From Acidobacteriota bacterium (GTDB lineage: Bacteria; Acidobacteriota; Terriglobia; Versatilivoradales; Versatilivoraceae), in contig JAJECY010000067.1 of assembly GCA_022821775.1 (NCBI GenBank), forward strand, positions 1 to 33,276: DNA of 33,276 nt, written 5' to 3'. The notes below the pieces were generated by a model that was not told the DNA's origin, made no database searches, and saw nothing but the letters and a program-made list of their open reading frames with translations. The position numbers and the translations under genes were made by a program. Numbering within the stretch: position 1 is the stretch's first letter; every line of letters starts with the position of its first letter. Of this stretch, positions 1 to 9,073 are shown piece by piece.

Positions 1-155
1 AGAGTGAAGAGTGAAGAGTGAAGAGTGAAGAGTTATTTGATCGACACGTTAAGCACTTTAGTCGATGTTGGTGCAGTCGTTCAGGGAGTGCAACCACCTA
101 AAAATGCGCTTGCCTGTTCCCGAAACCCTCCGCTCTCCACTCTCCACTCTCCACT
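1..155 (+). repeat. Family-1 heptamer-flanked dispersed repeat, copy A (left end cut by window edge)
   Basis: Left array (AGAGTGA)n at 1-33, core TTATTTGATCGACACGTTAAG...GCAGTCGTTCA...TTGCCTGTTCCCGAAACCCTCCG, right array CTCTCCACTCTCCACTCTCCACT at 133-155; core shared with copies at 19488-19736 and 27083-27245. Confidence 0.9.
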
Positions 156-253
156 TACCAACCGCCAACCCCGCCCGGGAGCAATCGTTCCAAGCTCCGT
201 GCCGTGATATGCTACGGGCTTCCGACATCGACTGCATTCCAAGGAGACAACCC

Positions 254-742
254 ATGGCATCGGACCCCGTCAACAGGCTGATATGGCCGCTGATCGTCGC
301 TGCAATCCTGGTCGTGCTGCGGATCGTCCTGGAAAAACTGGGCGCGCCCGAATCGATCAACAACCTCCTGGGGGTCGCCTGGCTCCACATCCTGGTGCCC
401 TTCTATCTCGCTTACCAGATCCAGGCGTCTGAGAGCGCTCGTCCCTATCGAGCGCTTTTCAAGGACCTTTTCCTCTATACCCTCTACACCCGGCTGATGG
501 TGCTGGTGACCTACTGGATGGCCTACCTGTGGCAGTGGCAGTCCCCCCGCTTTCTACTCGACCGGGGGGGCAACGTAGGCGAGGGCATCGGCCCCTTGCA
601 GGGATACCTGGTGATTCCTGTGCGCAACCTGGTGGTCTGGGTCGTCATGGCCATGGTCATCGGCATGGTTCTGGGCTCCATTTTGCTTCTCATCAAGGGC
701 AAGGGGCGCGGTGACAAGACCGTGGAGGCTGACGCAAGCTGA
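254..742 (+). CDS. Small hypothetical integral membrane protein (~4 TM)
   Basis: ORF 65..742 with better start at 254 preceded by AAGGAGACAACCC (SD); several hydrophobic segments; upstream part of the ORF lies in repeat DNA. Confidence 0.7.
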   Translation: MASDPVNRLIWPLIVAAILVVLRIVLEKLGAPESINNLLGVAWLHILVPFYLAYQIQASESARPYRALFKDLFLYTLYTRLMVLVTYWMAYLWQWQSPRFLLDRGGNVGEGIGPLQGYLVIPVRNLVVWVVMAMVIGMVLGSILLLIKGKGRGDKTVEADAS

Positions 743-745
743 CGG

Positions 746-780
746 CCCCCATGAAAGGGACGGCCAAGGCCGTAATGGGG
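746..780. terminator. Nested stem-loop between convergent genes, probable bidirectional terminator
   Basis: CCCCCAT (746-752) ... ATGGGG (775-780) enclosing ACGGCC-AA-GGCCGT (760-773), followed by AAAAA; lies between the 742 stop and the 797 stop of convergent genes. Confidence 0.55.
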
Positions 781-796
781 AAAAAGACCGACGACT

Positions 797-1900
797 TCAG
801 GTCAAGTGAGCTCCCTGCGTCTCCACGTAGACCGCATAGAGGGACTGGCTCCCGGTCATGAACAGACGGTTGCGCTTGGTCCCCCCGAAGCAGACGTTGG
901 AGCAGATCTCCGGCAGCCGGATCAAGCCGATGCGGTCGCCGTCGGGAGCGAAGATGTGCACCCCGTCGTAACCGTCCCCTACCCAACCGGCGCTGGCCCA
1001 GACATTGCCGTCGGTATCGGCCCGGATACCGTCGGCGAAACCGGTTTTACCCTCAAGCTCCATCGAGGCAAACTCTCTGCCGTTCCGCAGATGCCTCTGG
1101 TCCACCACGTCCCAGACCTTGATGTTCTTGGGTGCTTCCGGATAGTGTGAGGCGCCGGTGTCGGCCACATAGAGTTTCTTGTAGTCGGGAGAAAAGCAGA
1201 GCCCGTTGGGCTTGTAGATGTCGTCCGCCACCTTTTCAAGGGCGCCCTGCCGGGGGTCGACCCGGTAGATGGCTTCCTTCTGGTAGGGCTGGAGGGATCC
1301 CGTGTCGGCCCGGTTCCCCTCGTAGTTCATGAGGCTGCCGTATCCCGGATCGGTAAACCAGACGGCGCCGTCTTCGGGATGGACCACGGCGTCATTGGGA
1401 GCGTTCAGCGGCTTGCCCCCATGGGAGTCGGCCAGCACCGTGACCCCTCCGTTGAATTCGTAGCGCACCACCCTGCGGTTGCCGTGCTCGCAGGCGATCT
1501 GCCGTCCCTGAAAGTCAAAGGTGTTCCCGTTGGAGTTCCCCGAGGGAAAGCGAAACCGCCGGGCCACGTGACCGTCTTCCTCCAACCAGCGAAGCTGCTC
1601 GTTGTTGGGGATGTCGCTCCAAAGCAGGTAGCGGCCGACGCCGTTCCAGGCCGGCCCTTCGGCCCACAGGGTCCCGCGGTGCAGGCGCAGAATGGGTGAA
1701 TTCCCCAGCTTGTACTTGAAGCGCTTGTCGAGAGCCACCACGTCGGGCTCCGGGTAGCGCACCGGCTCCGCCTCAGGCCCGAAGTTGCGGCCGAAGGCCT
1801 CGGAAGCCATGGCGGTGACGGCGGCTATTTTCCCTGCCGCCCGCAGAAATTCCCGGCGCTCCATGGGCCTGTTTTTTGCTAAATTGGATTCCTCTCTCAT
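797..1900 (-). CDS. SMP-30/gluconolactonase/LRE family protein with Tat-type signal (RREFLRAAGK)
   Basis: WAEGPAWNG, NSNGNTFDFQGRQIACEHGNRRV, NAPNDAVVHPEDGAVWFTDP, YKPNGLCFSPD motifs; AAAGGAGGT SD upstream of the ATG at 1900. Confidence 0.9.
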   Translation of the reverse strand: MREESNLAKNRPMERREFLRAAGKIAAVTAMASEAFGRNFGPEAEPVRYPEPDVVALDKRFKYKLGNSPILRLHRGTLWAEGPAWNGVGRYLLWSDIPNNEQLRWLEEDGHVARRFRFPSGNSNGNTFDFQGRQIACEHGNRRVVRYEFNGGVTVLADSHGGKPLNAPNDAVVHPEDGAVWFTDPGYGSLMNYEGNRADTGSLQPYQKEAIYRVDPRQGALEKVADDIYKPNGLCFSPDYKKLYVADTGASHYPEAPKNIKVWDVVDQRHLRNGREFASMELEGKTGFADGIRADTDGNVWASAGWVGDGYDGVHIFAPDGDRIGLIRLPEICSNVCFGGTKRNRLFMTGSQSLYAVYVETQGAHLT

Positions 1901-2068
1901 GGCCAAAGGACCTCCTTTACTCGTTGAATAAACCCTCTCCCGCCGCCTCCGGCTCGTTCCCGGCAGCAATTTCCCAGTCGTCCGGCTGTCGTTCCCTGCC
2001 GCTCGCCGGGCCGGCTGGAGCGTGCCGAGAGTTTACGGAGTAACGTCCCAAACCACAAAACAAAAAGC

Positions 2069-3460
2069 ATGTCCCGCCTCCCCTATCCCGCTCCGAAGAA
2101 TCCCCGTGTCAGACTGCTGCGCGAACTGAGACCGATGGTCTCGCTGTCATTCCCGGTGGCCATGACCGAGTTGGGCTGGATGACCATGAGCCTGGTGGAC
2201 ACCATGATGGTGGGGCGTCTGAGCGCGGAAGCCATCGGGGCCGTGGGCATCGGAACGGCGGTCTTTCTGGCGGCGACCATCCTGGGAATGGGCCTGTTGC
2301 TGGGGTTGGACACCCTGGTCTCACAAGCCCACGGAGCCAATCAATGGAAGGAATGCCAGGAGTGGCTGGTGCAGGGCATCCATCTCAGTATTCTGCTCAG
2401 CCCCCTCATGATGCTCATCCTCTGGGGCAGCCTGCCCTACCTGGGACTCTGGGGCTTCCACCCCGATGTGCTGGCGCTCACGCCGCCCTACCTGAAGGCG
2501 GTGAGCTGGGGCATTTTCCCCCTGATGCTCTACAACAACTTTCGCCGCTACTTGCAGGGAATCGGGCGTGTCAAGGGGATCATGCTGGTGCTGGTCACCG
2601 CCAACCTGGTGAATGTCGGCTCCAACTGGGTGCTCATATTCGGCGAATTGGGGTTCCCCGCCATGGGGGTCGAGGGCGCGGGCTGGGCCACCTGCATCTC
2701 GCGACTTTACATGGCTCTCGGCCTGGGAGTGCTCATCTTCCGTCACCACCGCCGGCGGCGGACACCCCTTCTACGGATCTCATTCAGGCCCGATCCGGAC
2801 AGAATGCGCCGCCTGGTGAACCTGGGTCTTCCGGCATCGCTGCAGACCACCCTGGAGGTGGGGGTCTTCGCCGCCGTGACCTCGCTGGCGGGAAAGCTGG
2901 AGCCGGCGGCGGTGGCTGCCCACCAGATCGCGCTGAACGCGGCCGGCTTCGTGTTCATGGTCCCGCTGGGAGTCTCCTCGGCCGGAGCGGTGCGGGTGGG
3001 CCAGGAAATCGGCCGTGGAGATCCACGGCGAGCGGCCGATTCGGGTTGGATGGCCCTGCTGTTGGGAAGCGGCTTCATGCTGGTAGCCGGCCTGTTTTTC
3101 GTCCTGCTGCCGGAAGGGATCATCCGCCTCTTCACCGCGGACCTGCAGGTGATCTCCATCGGAACGTCCCTGTTGCTGATCGCCGCCGCGTTCCTGTTCT
3201 TCGACGGCATACAGGTAGTGGCTACCGGGATCCTGAGAGGCGCCGCCGATACCAGGACGCCCATGGTGGTCAACCTGATCGGACACTGGCCGGTGGGCAT
3301 GGTGCTGGGCTATCTTCTCTGCTTTCATTTCAACTGGGGGGTCCGGGGGCTGTGGGTCGGACTGTCGGCCGGGCTGATCGGCATCGGCGCGGTGCTGCTG
3401 GCGGTCTGGACCCGCAAGTCCAAAGAGCTCAAGGAAGGCCGGGCGGCGGGACTGGTCTGA
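2069..3460 (+). CDS. MATE family efflux transporter
   Basis: 12-TM-like 463 aa protein; MTELGWMTMSLVDTMMVGRLSAEAIGAVGIG N-terminus typical of MATE/NorM. Confidence 0.93.
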   Translation: MSRLPYPAPKNPRVRLLRELRPMVSLSFPVAMTELGWMTMSLVDTMMVGRLSAEAIGAVGIGTAVFLAATILGMGLLLGLDTLVSQAHGANQWKECQEWLVQGIHLSILLSPLMMLILWGSLPYLGLWGFHPDVLALTPPYLKAVSWGIFPLMLYNNFRRYLQGIGRVKGIMLVLVTANLVNVGSNWVLIFGELGFPAMGVEGAGWATCISRLYMALGLGVLIFRHHRRRRTPLLRISFRPDPDRMRRLVNLGLPASLQTTLEVGVFAAVTSLAGKLEPAAVAAHQIALNAAGFVFMVPLGVSSAGAVRVGQEIGRGDPRRAADSGWMALLLGSGFMLVAGLFFVLLPEGIIRLFTADLQVISIGTSLLLIAAAFLFFDGIQVVATGILRGAADTRTPMVVNLIGHWPVGMVLGYLLCFHFNWGVRGLWVGLSAGLIGIGAVLLAVWTRKSKELKEGRAAGLV

Positions 3461-3466
3461 AACAAC

Positions 3467-3508
3467 AGTGATTAGTGGATAGTGATTAGTGGATAGTGAT
3501 TAGACCCA
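3467..3508 (+). repeat. Family-1 partial copy B (heptamer head only)
   Basis: AGTGATT AGTGGAT AGTGATT AGTGGAT AGTGATT AGACCCA; nearly the same head as at 19571-19612 of copy C. Confidence 0.85.
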
Positions 3509-3670
3509 ATGGATGGACAGAATGGATTGGGTCGAGGTTTCAGATTCTTGGGTTTGACCCTTGCCCACTGTTGAACAAGAACCTCGAAAAACCCGCTCCC
3601 AAACGCTTGATTGTCCTCAAACGCCCACCCGATCATCGACCGAGTCTCTTCCCGCACAGCAGCCTCTCGT

Positions 3671-3704
3671 CCTGTTAATCCTGTGCATCCTGTGTATCCA
3701 TGTT
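3671..3704 (+). repeat. Family-2 dispersed repeat (9-bp units)
   Basis: CCTGTTA ATCCTGTGC ATCCTGTGT ATCCATGTT; related to 4639-4793 in reverse orientation. Confidence 0.85.
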
Positions 3705-3754
3705 CAATGGGTAGATAACCGGATCAACCGAACAGGGTCCTTGTTGCCGATAGG

Positions 3755-3824
3755 CCACGAAGAAAAACGGAAAGAGATCCATTCCTATTCGTGTCTATTC
3801 GTGTTCATTCGTGGTTCGTCTTTA
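3755..3824 (+). repeat. Family-3 dispersed repeat (TTCGTG type, ~10-bp units)
   Basis: CCACGAA (3755-3761) ... TATTCGTGTC TATTCGTGTT CATTCGTGG(TT); inverted CCACGAA/TTCGTGG (3808-3814). Confidence 0.8.
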
Positions 3825-3979
3825 TTTACGACCCCCTGTTTCGCCCTCGAATGATCCGCCCAGTCGTCGGGGGCGGGGGCGTCTCTTGAAGGAAACGGCG
3901 CCGGTCCGGGCGGCGTCTCCGAAACCGGTGGCGGCTGCCGTTGGACAGGCGATACACTAGAAGGGGAGGACGAGGTGTG

Positions 3980-4621
3980 ATGCGAACGACTGCGTGGCTT
4001 GGATTGGGACTGCTGGCCTTGACTTCCGTCAGCTCGGAACAGGCCTGGACAAGCACGCCACAGACGGAAGTGAAGCACGCTGGGCCCATCCCCAATATTC
4101 CCTCCGGCGTCGTTCCCGCGGTTCGGCGCCCTGCCGGAATGGTCCCGCTGAAAGTCGTACCGGGAAAACAGAAAAGGCCGATCCCCTACTACGCCACTTT
4201 GCGGGCGGAGGTGGACCGCCCCTTCCTGACTAGGGGAGAGGGCAAGATCTATCTCGGTTTCCATCTGGATCCACTCTACGCCGTCCACTGGAACAACCGG
4301 GTCAAGCCGCTGGAATTCCGGCTGGAGACCGCCGAAGGAGTCCGGGTCACGCCCAGCCGCGGGACCGGCCCCAAGGTAGAACAACCTGCCGACAAGGATC
4401 CCCGGGAGTTCCTGTTGAACATCGCCGCCACCGGACAGAACCGGCCCTTGCTCCTTACGGTTCGCTACTTCGCCTGCGATGACGCCGATACCTTCTGCAT
4501 TCCGGTCACCCAGAGATACACGGTCCACCTGGAGCCGGCCCCCGGGGGGAAGAGCTCCGAATCTCCCCCTTTGAGGGGAGTCACAAGGCCTGATGCAGTG
4601 GAGGAGTCGCCGGACCGGTAG
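3980..4621 (+). CDS. Secreted protein with DsbD N-terminal (alpha)-like domain
   Basis: Signal-like N-terminus MRTTAWLGLGLLALTSVSS; LTVRYFACDDADTFCIPVTQRYTVHLE resembles the DsbD-alpha cysteine-pair region (YQGCADAGFCYPP type). Confidence 0.6.
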   Translation: MRTTAWLGLGLLALTSVSSEQAWTSTPQTEVKHAGPIPNIPSGVVPAVRRPAGMVPLKVVPGKQKRPIPYYATLRAEVDRPFLTRGEGKIYLGFHLDPLYAVHWNNRVKPLEFRLETAEGVRVTPSRGTGPKVEQPADKDPREFLLNIAATGQNRPLLLTVRYFACDDADTFCIPVTQRYTVHLEPAPGGKSSESPPLRGVTRPDAVEESPDR

Positions 4622-4638
4622 CAGAGCTCGTTTTTTTG

Positions 4639-4793
4639 AACATCGATGCACAGGATGCACAGGATTAACAGGACGAAGGGTTGCTGCACAGGGTGTTGTC
4701 CGGCGAGGTGATCCGACGCGGGGTTGCGGATGCCGGGATTAGGGCACTGCAAACGCCCAAAGCCTAATCCTGTATATCCTGTGCATCGATGTT
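4639..4793. repeat. Family-2 MITE-like element with 29-bp terminal inverted repeats
   Basis: AACATCGATGCACAGGATGCACAGGATTA (4639-4667) vs reverse complement of 4765-4793 (27/29 identical, first 18 perfect), ~97 bp internal sequence. Confidence 0.85.
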
Positions 4794-4887
4794 AGTCTTC
4801 CCTGTAAGTCACGAACTGGCAGCCCGCCAGATTCTCTGCCGGTAGCCGAGACGCCACAACAGCCAGGGTAAAACGGGATTCAAATCC

Positions 4888-4926
4888 GTCCGTGGTAGTT
4901 CGTGTCCCTTGGTGGATGTCTCTTTT
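4888..4926 (+). repeat. Family-3 dispersed repeat copy
   Basis: GTCCGTGGTAGTTCGTGTCCCTTGGTGGATGTCTCTTTT; similar to reverse complement of 30455-30499. Confidence 0.6.
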
Positions 4927-5066
4927 CGCTGACCTGTCGGTTGGAGCCACCGCCTCGCCAAATTGTCCGGGATTTGATTGCCATCCGGAACGGAAACGAC
5001 TAGCATCCTGCCTGCGAGACCTGCCGATTCCCAAGCGGGCTTCGCCACCAGCCACTCTCCGCCCGA

Positions 5067-6128
5067 GTGGCCGTCACCCCACGACCCGCGCTCGACCCCT
5101 TGGAACAAGCCTTTCAATCCTATTTGTCCGAAGTCCATTGGAGCCTGCTGACCGGAGTCATTCTGGGCAGCCTGCTCATTTTGGGAAAGGCGGCCGACTG
5201 GCTGATTTCGGCGGCCGTCAGCCTGTCGCAGCGCTCGCGCATTCCGAAGGTGGTGATCGGAGCCACCATCGTAAGCCTGGGTACAACCACGCCCGAGGTG
5301 GCCGTTTCGGTTCTGGCCGCCATTCGGGGGCAATCGAGCCTGGCTCTGGGAAACGCCGTGGGTTCAATCATTTGCAACACCGGTCTCATTCTGGGGCTGT
5401 CCTGCATGCTGGATCCACCCAGGATCGCCCGGAAGATCGTCATGCGGCAGAACACCATCCAGTTGGCCGCTGTCATTCTGCTGGTTCTGGCCTGCTTCCC
5501 CTGGCCGTCGGTAGGCGATGCCTTCACCCGTGGCGGCCGAGTCACCCAACTCGTGGCCGTCGCCTTTCTACTGGCCGTTGCCGGCTATGTCTGGCAATCG
5601 GTCCACTGGGCGCGGGAGAGAAACCCGGAATCGGGAGAGGGTGAGGAGAGCGAAACCGACTCGACGGGGGTGATTGTCTCCCGCCTGGTGGGATCGGTCG
5701 CGCTGGTGGTGGTCTCGGCCCGCATTCTCCTCCCCGCGGTCACCGAATCCGCCGTCCGGCTGCAGGTTCCGGAGAGCGTGATCGCGGCCACACTGGTGGC
5801 TTTCGGCACGTCCCTGCCGGAGCTGGTGGTCGCCGCCACGGCAGCCTTGCGGGGCCACGGGGAGCTGGCGTTGGGCAACGTGATCGGCGCCAATATCCTC
5901 AACGTCCTGTTCGTGGTGGGAGCCGCGGGGGCGGTCACGCGCGGAGGGCTGAGCGCCGATCCCATGTTCTTTATTCTTCTATTCCCCGCCATGCTGCTGT
6001 TGATGCTGATCCTGAGGATCGGCCTTCGCCGGGGCCAAGACCGGCTGAGCCGCTCCAATGGAGGGGTCATGCTGGTCATTTACGTTGTGTATACGGTGGT
6101 CAGCTATCTTCTGGACGGTGGCGGTTAG
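5067..6128 (+). CDS. Calcium/sodium antiporter (CaCA family, YrbG-like)
   Basis: Two alpha repeats: VVIGATIVSLGTTTPEVAVSV...ALGNAVGSIICNT and VIAATLVAFGTSLPELVVAA...ALGNVIGANILN; start probably GTG at 5067. Confidence 0.93.
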   Translation: MAVTPRPALDPLEQAFQSYLSEVHWSLLTGVILGSLLILGKAADWLISAAVSLSQRSRIPKVVIGATIVSLGTTTPEVAVSVLAAIRGQSSLALGNAVGSIICNTGLILGLSCMLDPPRIARKIVMRQNTIQLAAVILLVLACFPWPSVGDAFTRGGRVTQLVAVAFLLAVAGYVWQSVHWARERNPESGEGEESETDSTGVIVSRLVGSVALVVVSARILLPAVTESAVRLQVPESVIAATLVAFGTSLPELVVAATAALRGHGELALGNVIGANILNVLFVVGAAGAVTRGGLSADPMFFILLFPAMLLLMLILRIGLRRGQDRLSRSNGGVMLVIYVVYTVVSYLLDGGG

Positions 6129-6220
6129 GATGGATGGAATGGTTGCCTTGTTCGGATCCGACAGGGCAAACGGGAGACTCGTTCCCGGCAGCTTGTCGCA
6201 GGCGGCAGATTCTATCTCAA

Positions 6221-7861
6221 CTACCGCTTGGCGATGTCCGTTTCCTCGCAGGTGATGAATTCGAGCAAGGCCGGATGCCCTTCGCGGGTTGCGGCTATTC
6301 CGCGTTGCAAGGCGGCTTGCACCGCCTCCGGATCCTCTACCCGCTCGGCGTAGGCTCCCAGTCCCCGAGCCACCTGGCTGTAGTTTCCCGACAGAAACTT
6401 GGCGCGACCCTCTATGGCGGCTTTGGGGATGTACTGTTCGTAGCCGCCCATGGCCGAATTGTTCAGAACCAGAACCAGGATGGGGATCTGTCCCCGCACC
6501 GCCGTCTCCAGATCCATGCCCACCATCCCGAAGGCCGCATCTCCCATGAAGGTAACCACCAGCTTGTCGGGAGCCGCCAGCTTGGCCCCCATGGCGGCGC
6601 CCAGGGAAAAGCCCAGTTGGGTCGAGTTTCCCCATCCCAGGTAGCCTCGCGGGCTTACCGCCTCATAGAGCGGCGCGATCTGATCTCGGGGCGAGCCGGA
6701 ATCGTGGGTGACAATGGCCGAGGCCGGGTCCACCGCTTTCTTCAGCTCCCCGATGACTCGATAGGGGTTGATGGGCGCCTGGGAAGATTGGAGCTTTCCC
6801 GCCCAGCGGGCCTGCCAGGCGTTCCGAAGCTTTCCGATGCCGGCCTCGACCGATCGGCGCCGGTCGTCTCTACTCCCCTTCCCGGATTGGCGTGCGATCT
6901 CCTCCAGCATCTGCTGCAAAACCAGCCTGGCGTCTCCCAGGATGGGGACGTCGGCCCGATAGCCTTTGTTCAGATCCTTCCAGTCCAAGGTGGCGTGAAT
7001 GATCACCCTGCCGTCGCTGGGCATGACGGGGGCGAACAAAGAACGGGTCAGGCTGGAGCCGATGGCCAAAATGGCATCGCTGGCCGCCAGGTGCTCCCCC
7101 ACCATGTCGGTTTGGCTGTATCCGGTCGTTCCCAGAGCCAGAGGATGGGTCTCGTTGAAAGCGCTCTTGCCCTGCAGCGAGGTCATCACCGGCGCCGCCA
7201 ACCGCTCCGCTACCTGCTCCAGCTCCCTGGAGGCCTTGGCGTAAAAGATCCCCTGCCCTGCCCAGATGAGCGGCCGCCTGGCGGCCAGCAGCAACCGAAC
7301 GGCCTCCCTGACAGCCGCGGGATCGGGCCCGGTCTTGATCGCAGGCACCGGCCGGTACTCCAGGCGACCGGGGAATTCCTCCTCGGCCACGTCCACCGGA
7401 ATCTCCAGCAGGACCGGGCCGGGCCGCCCCGAACGCAGGGCGGTAAAGGCCCGGGCCATCCGGCCGGGGATGGCTGCCGCCGAGGGGACCCGGTCCGCCC
7501 ACTTGGTGGTGGCCCGGTAGTTCTCAAGCGAGCCGAAGGTGGGGGGAACCCCGGCCTGGTCTCGCCCGGGATGCCCCGGAAGGAAAAGGATGGGGCTGGA
7601 ATCGGTATAGGCGTGGGCGATCCCTGCGAAGGCGTTTTCGGCTCCCGGACCCTGCTGCACCGTCACCACTCCGATTCGGTCTCCGTGAGAGGTCCGAGAG
7701 AAACCGTCGGCCATGTTTCCCGCCACCCGTTCCTGACGGGCCACGATCAGCCGGACTCCGGCCTCGGTCAAGGACTCGAGGATCGGAGTCATTGGAAAGC
7801 AGAAGATCTGTTCCACGCCTTCGCGCTTCAAGAGTTCGGCGATCACCTGGCTGCCCAGCAT
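6221..7861 (-). CDS. Thiamine pyrophosphate-dependent enzyme (acetolactate synthase/benzoylformate decarboxylase-like)
   Basis: IVARQERVAGNMADGFSR (Glu of ThDP site), GPGAENAFAGIAHAYTDSSPILFLPG, GDAAFGMVGMDLETAVRGQIPILVLVLNN (ThDP/Mg motif). Confidence 0.9.
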   Translation of the reverse strand: MLGSQVIAELLKREGVEQIFCFPMTPILESLTEAGVRLIVARQERVAGNMADGFSRTSHGDRIGVVTVQQGPGAENAFAGIAHAYTDSSPILFLPGHPGRDQAGVPPTFGSLENYRATTKWADRVPSAAAIPGRMARAFTALRSGRPGPVLLEIPVDVAEEEFPGRLEYRPVPAIKTGPDPAAVREAVRLLLAARRPLIWAGQGIFYAKASRELEQVAERLAAPVMTSLQGKSAFNETHPLALGTTGYSQTDMVGEHLAASDAILAIGSSLTRSLFAPVMPSDGRVIIHATLDWKDLNKGYRADVPILGDARLVLQQMLEEIARQSGKGSRDDRRRSVEAGIGKLRNAWQARWAGKLQSSQAPINPYRVIGELKKAVDPASAIVTHDSGSPRDQIAPLYEAVSPRGYLGWGNSTQLGFSLGAAMGAKLAAPDKLVVTFMGDAAFGMVGMDLETAVRGQIPILVLVLNNSAMGGYEQYIPKAAIEGRAKFLSGNYSQVARGLGAYAERVEDPEAVQAALQRGIAATREGHPALLEFITCEETDIAKR

Positions 7862-8065
7862 TTTGTCTCCTTCCTGCGACCGAACCCCGGCTGGCCGGTT
7901 CGCGCCGCTATCCCGGCAAAACGGGAACGTCGACAGGTAAGTCCAATTATCAGACTGTAACTCCCTGAATGTAGATTGCGCACTCCAGATGGATCAGGGA
8001 CACAATCAATGGCCCTAACCGGCCAATCGACAATCCATGACTTGTCGACATGCGACACAGCCTGG

Positions 8066-8425
8066 CTAGGGGTCCCTCACAAACAGCGCCCTCAAATCAT
8101 AGGACACGTTGAGCGGATAGGGCATCCGCATCCCGATGGCGAAGTAGAAACACCAGGCGTGGTCGGTCCCGGCGCGAGTGGCGCTCCACACCCAGGCTCC
8201 GGTCAACTCGAAAGGCTCTCGAATGGTGCGGCGTGGTGGGTCCCACACTCCGTGGAGCTCCTCCAGGGTCGGCAGGCGCCAATCGCCGTAGCCACCCAAA
8301 TCCAGGCTCTGCGCACAACGGGTGGCGTCATGCCAGTTGAGGCGGCTTCCGTTGTCTCGCCGGCTCCAGACCAGGCCCGTACGGCTGTCAACGACCAGAT
8401 CGGTAGACGCCCCTGAAGATTGCAT
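8066..8425 (-). CDS. DUF1566 (Lcl C-terminal) domain protein
   Basis: DSRTGLVWSRRDNGSRLNWHDATRCAQSLDLGGYGDWRLPTLEELHGVWD ... WVWSATR typical of DUF1566. Confidence 0.8.
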   Translation of the reverse strand: MQSSGASTDLVVDSRTGLVWSRRDNGSRLNWHDATRCAQSLDLGGYGDWRLPTLEELHGVWDPPRRTIREPFELTGAWVWSATRAGTDHAWCFYFAIGMRMPYPLNVSYDLRALFVRDP

Positions 8426-8461
8426 GGTCAGTCACGCCCGAGGCAGGTGTCTGCCCAAGGG

Positions 8462-8854
8462 TTAGAGATTGACTGAGACCTGAACCCGGTTCTGTTCCAC
8501 CCAATGCCTCAACTTTCGCCAGAGCAGCGCTTTCAGGAACTGACGGAACGCGGGAACCAGGCAAAGAAAGCCCAGGATGTCGGTCAGAACTCCGGGAGTC
8601 AGCAGAACGGCTCCCGCAAGCAGGATGATCACCCCGTCAACCAGCGGGGCCGCCGGAAGCCTGTCGGCGGACGTTTCCGCCCGTAACCGGCGTAGAACCT
8701 CCAGCCCCTGACTGCGTGCCAGAAAAGCGCCCAGAGCCCCGGTGGCGAGGATCAGCCCCACCGTGGCCAACGTGCCGATGTGGCTGCCGATCTCGATCAG
8801 AAGGGCCAACTCAACCAGGGGAAGGAGGAGAAAGAGGGCAAGAATTCTCAGCAT
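8462..8854 (-). CDS. FxsA family membrane protein
   Basis: MLRILALFLLLPLVELALLIEIGSHIGTLATVGLILATGALGAFLARSQGL and LLTPGVLTDILGFLCLVPAFR; ATG at 8854 preferred over the 8998 ORF start. Confidence 0.88.
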   Translation of the reverse strand: MLRILALFLLLPLVELALLIEIGSHIGTLATVGLILATGALGAFLARSQGLEVLRRLRAETSADRLPAAPLVDGVIILLAGAVLLTPGVLTDILGFLCLVPAFRQFLKALLWRKLRHWVEQNRVQVSVNL

Positions 8855-9013
8855 GAAACCATTATGGCACAGGCGAAGCGGCTGGACGTCTCCGGCTGGT
8901 GCGATGCACATCCAAATATTGCAGCAGGGAGGGATCGAGAGAATGCCTCGGAGGAAACTGCGGCCCCCGTCGCACCCCTGGCGCAACGGGGACGTCACAG
9001 GTCGGCGACCTGC

Positions 9014-9049
9014 AGAAAGGAAACGGGGCAGGCTGGAAGGCTTGCCCCG
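9014..9049 (-). terminator. Rho-independent-like terminator downstream of the 9074..9394 gene
   Basis: CGGGGCA (9024-9030) / TGCCCCG (9043-9049) stem; on the minus strand followed by TTTCCTTTCT. Confidence 0.6.
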
Positions 9050-9073
9050 GAAGATTGACGTCGGGTGCGGCTC

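Noticed and set aside
1-33. Short tandem arrays suggested a CRISPR array
   Set aside because: Units are 7 bp and contiguous, with no spacers and no cas genes.
6134-7960. Long plus-strand ORF (608 aa) opposite the TPP enzyme, and 14366..16474 opposite purL
   Set aside because: Antisense shadow ORFs in GC-rich coding DNA; the minus-strand frames carry clear protein family motifs.
8066-8425. DUF1566 protein as a diversity-generating retroelement target
   Set aside because: No reverse transcriptase, no template/variable repeat pair found in the window.
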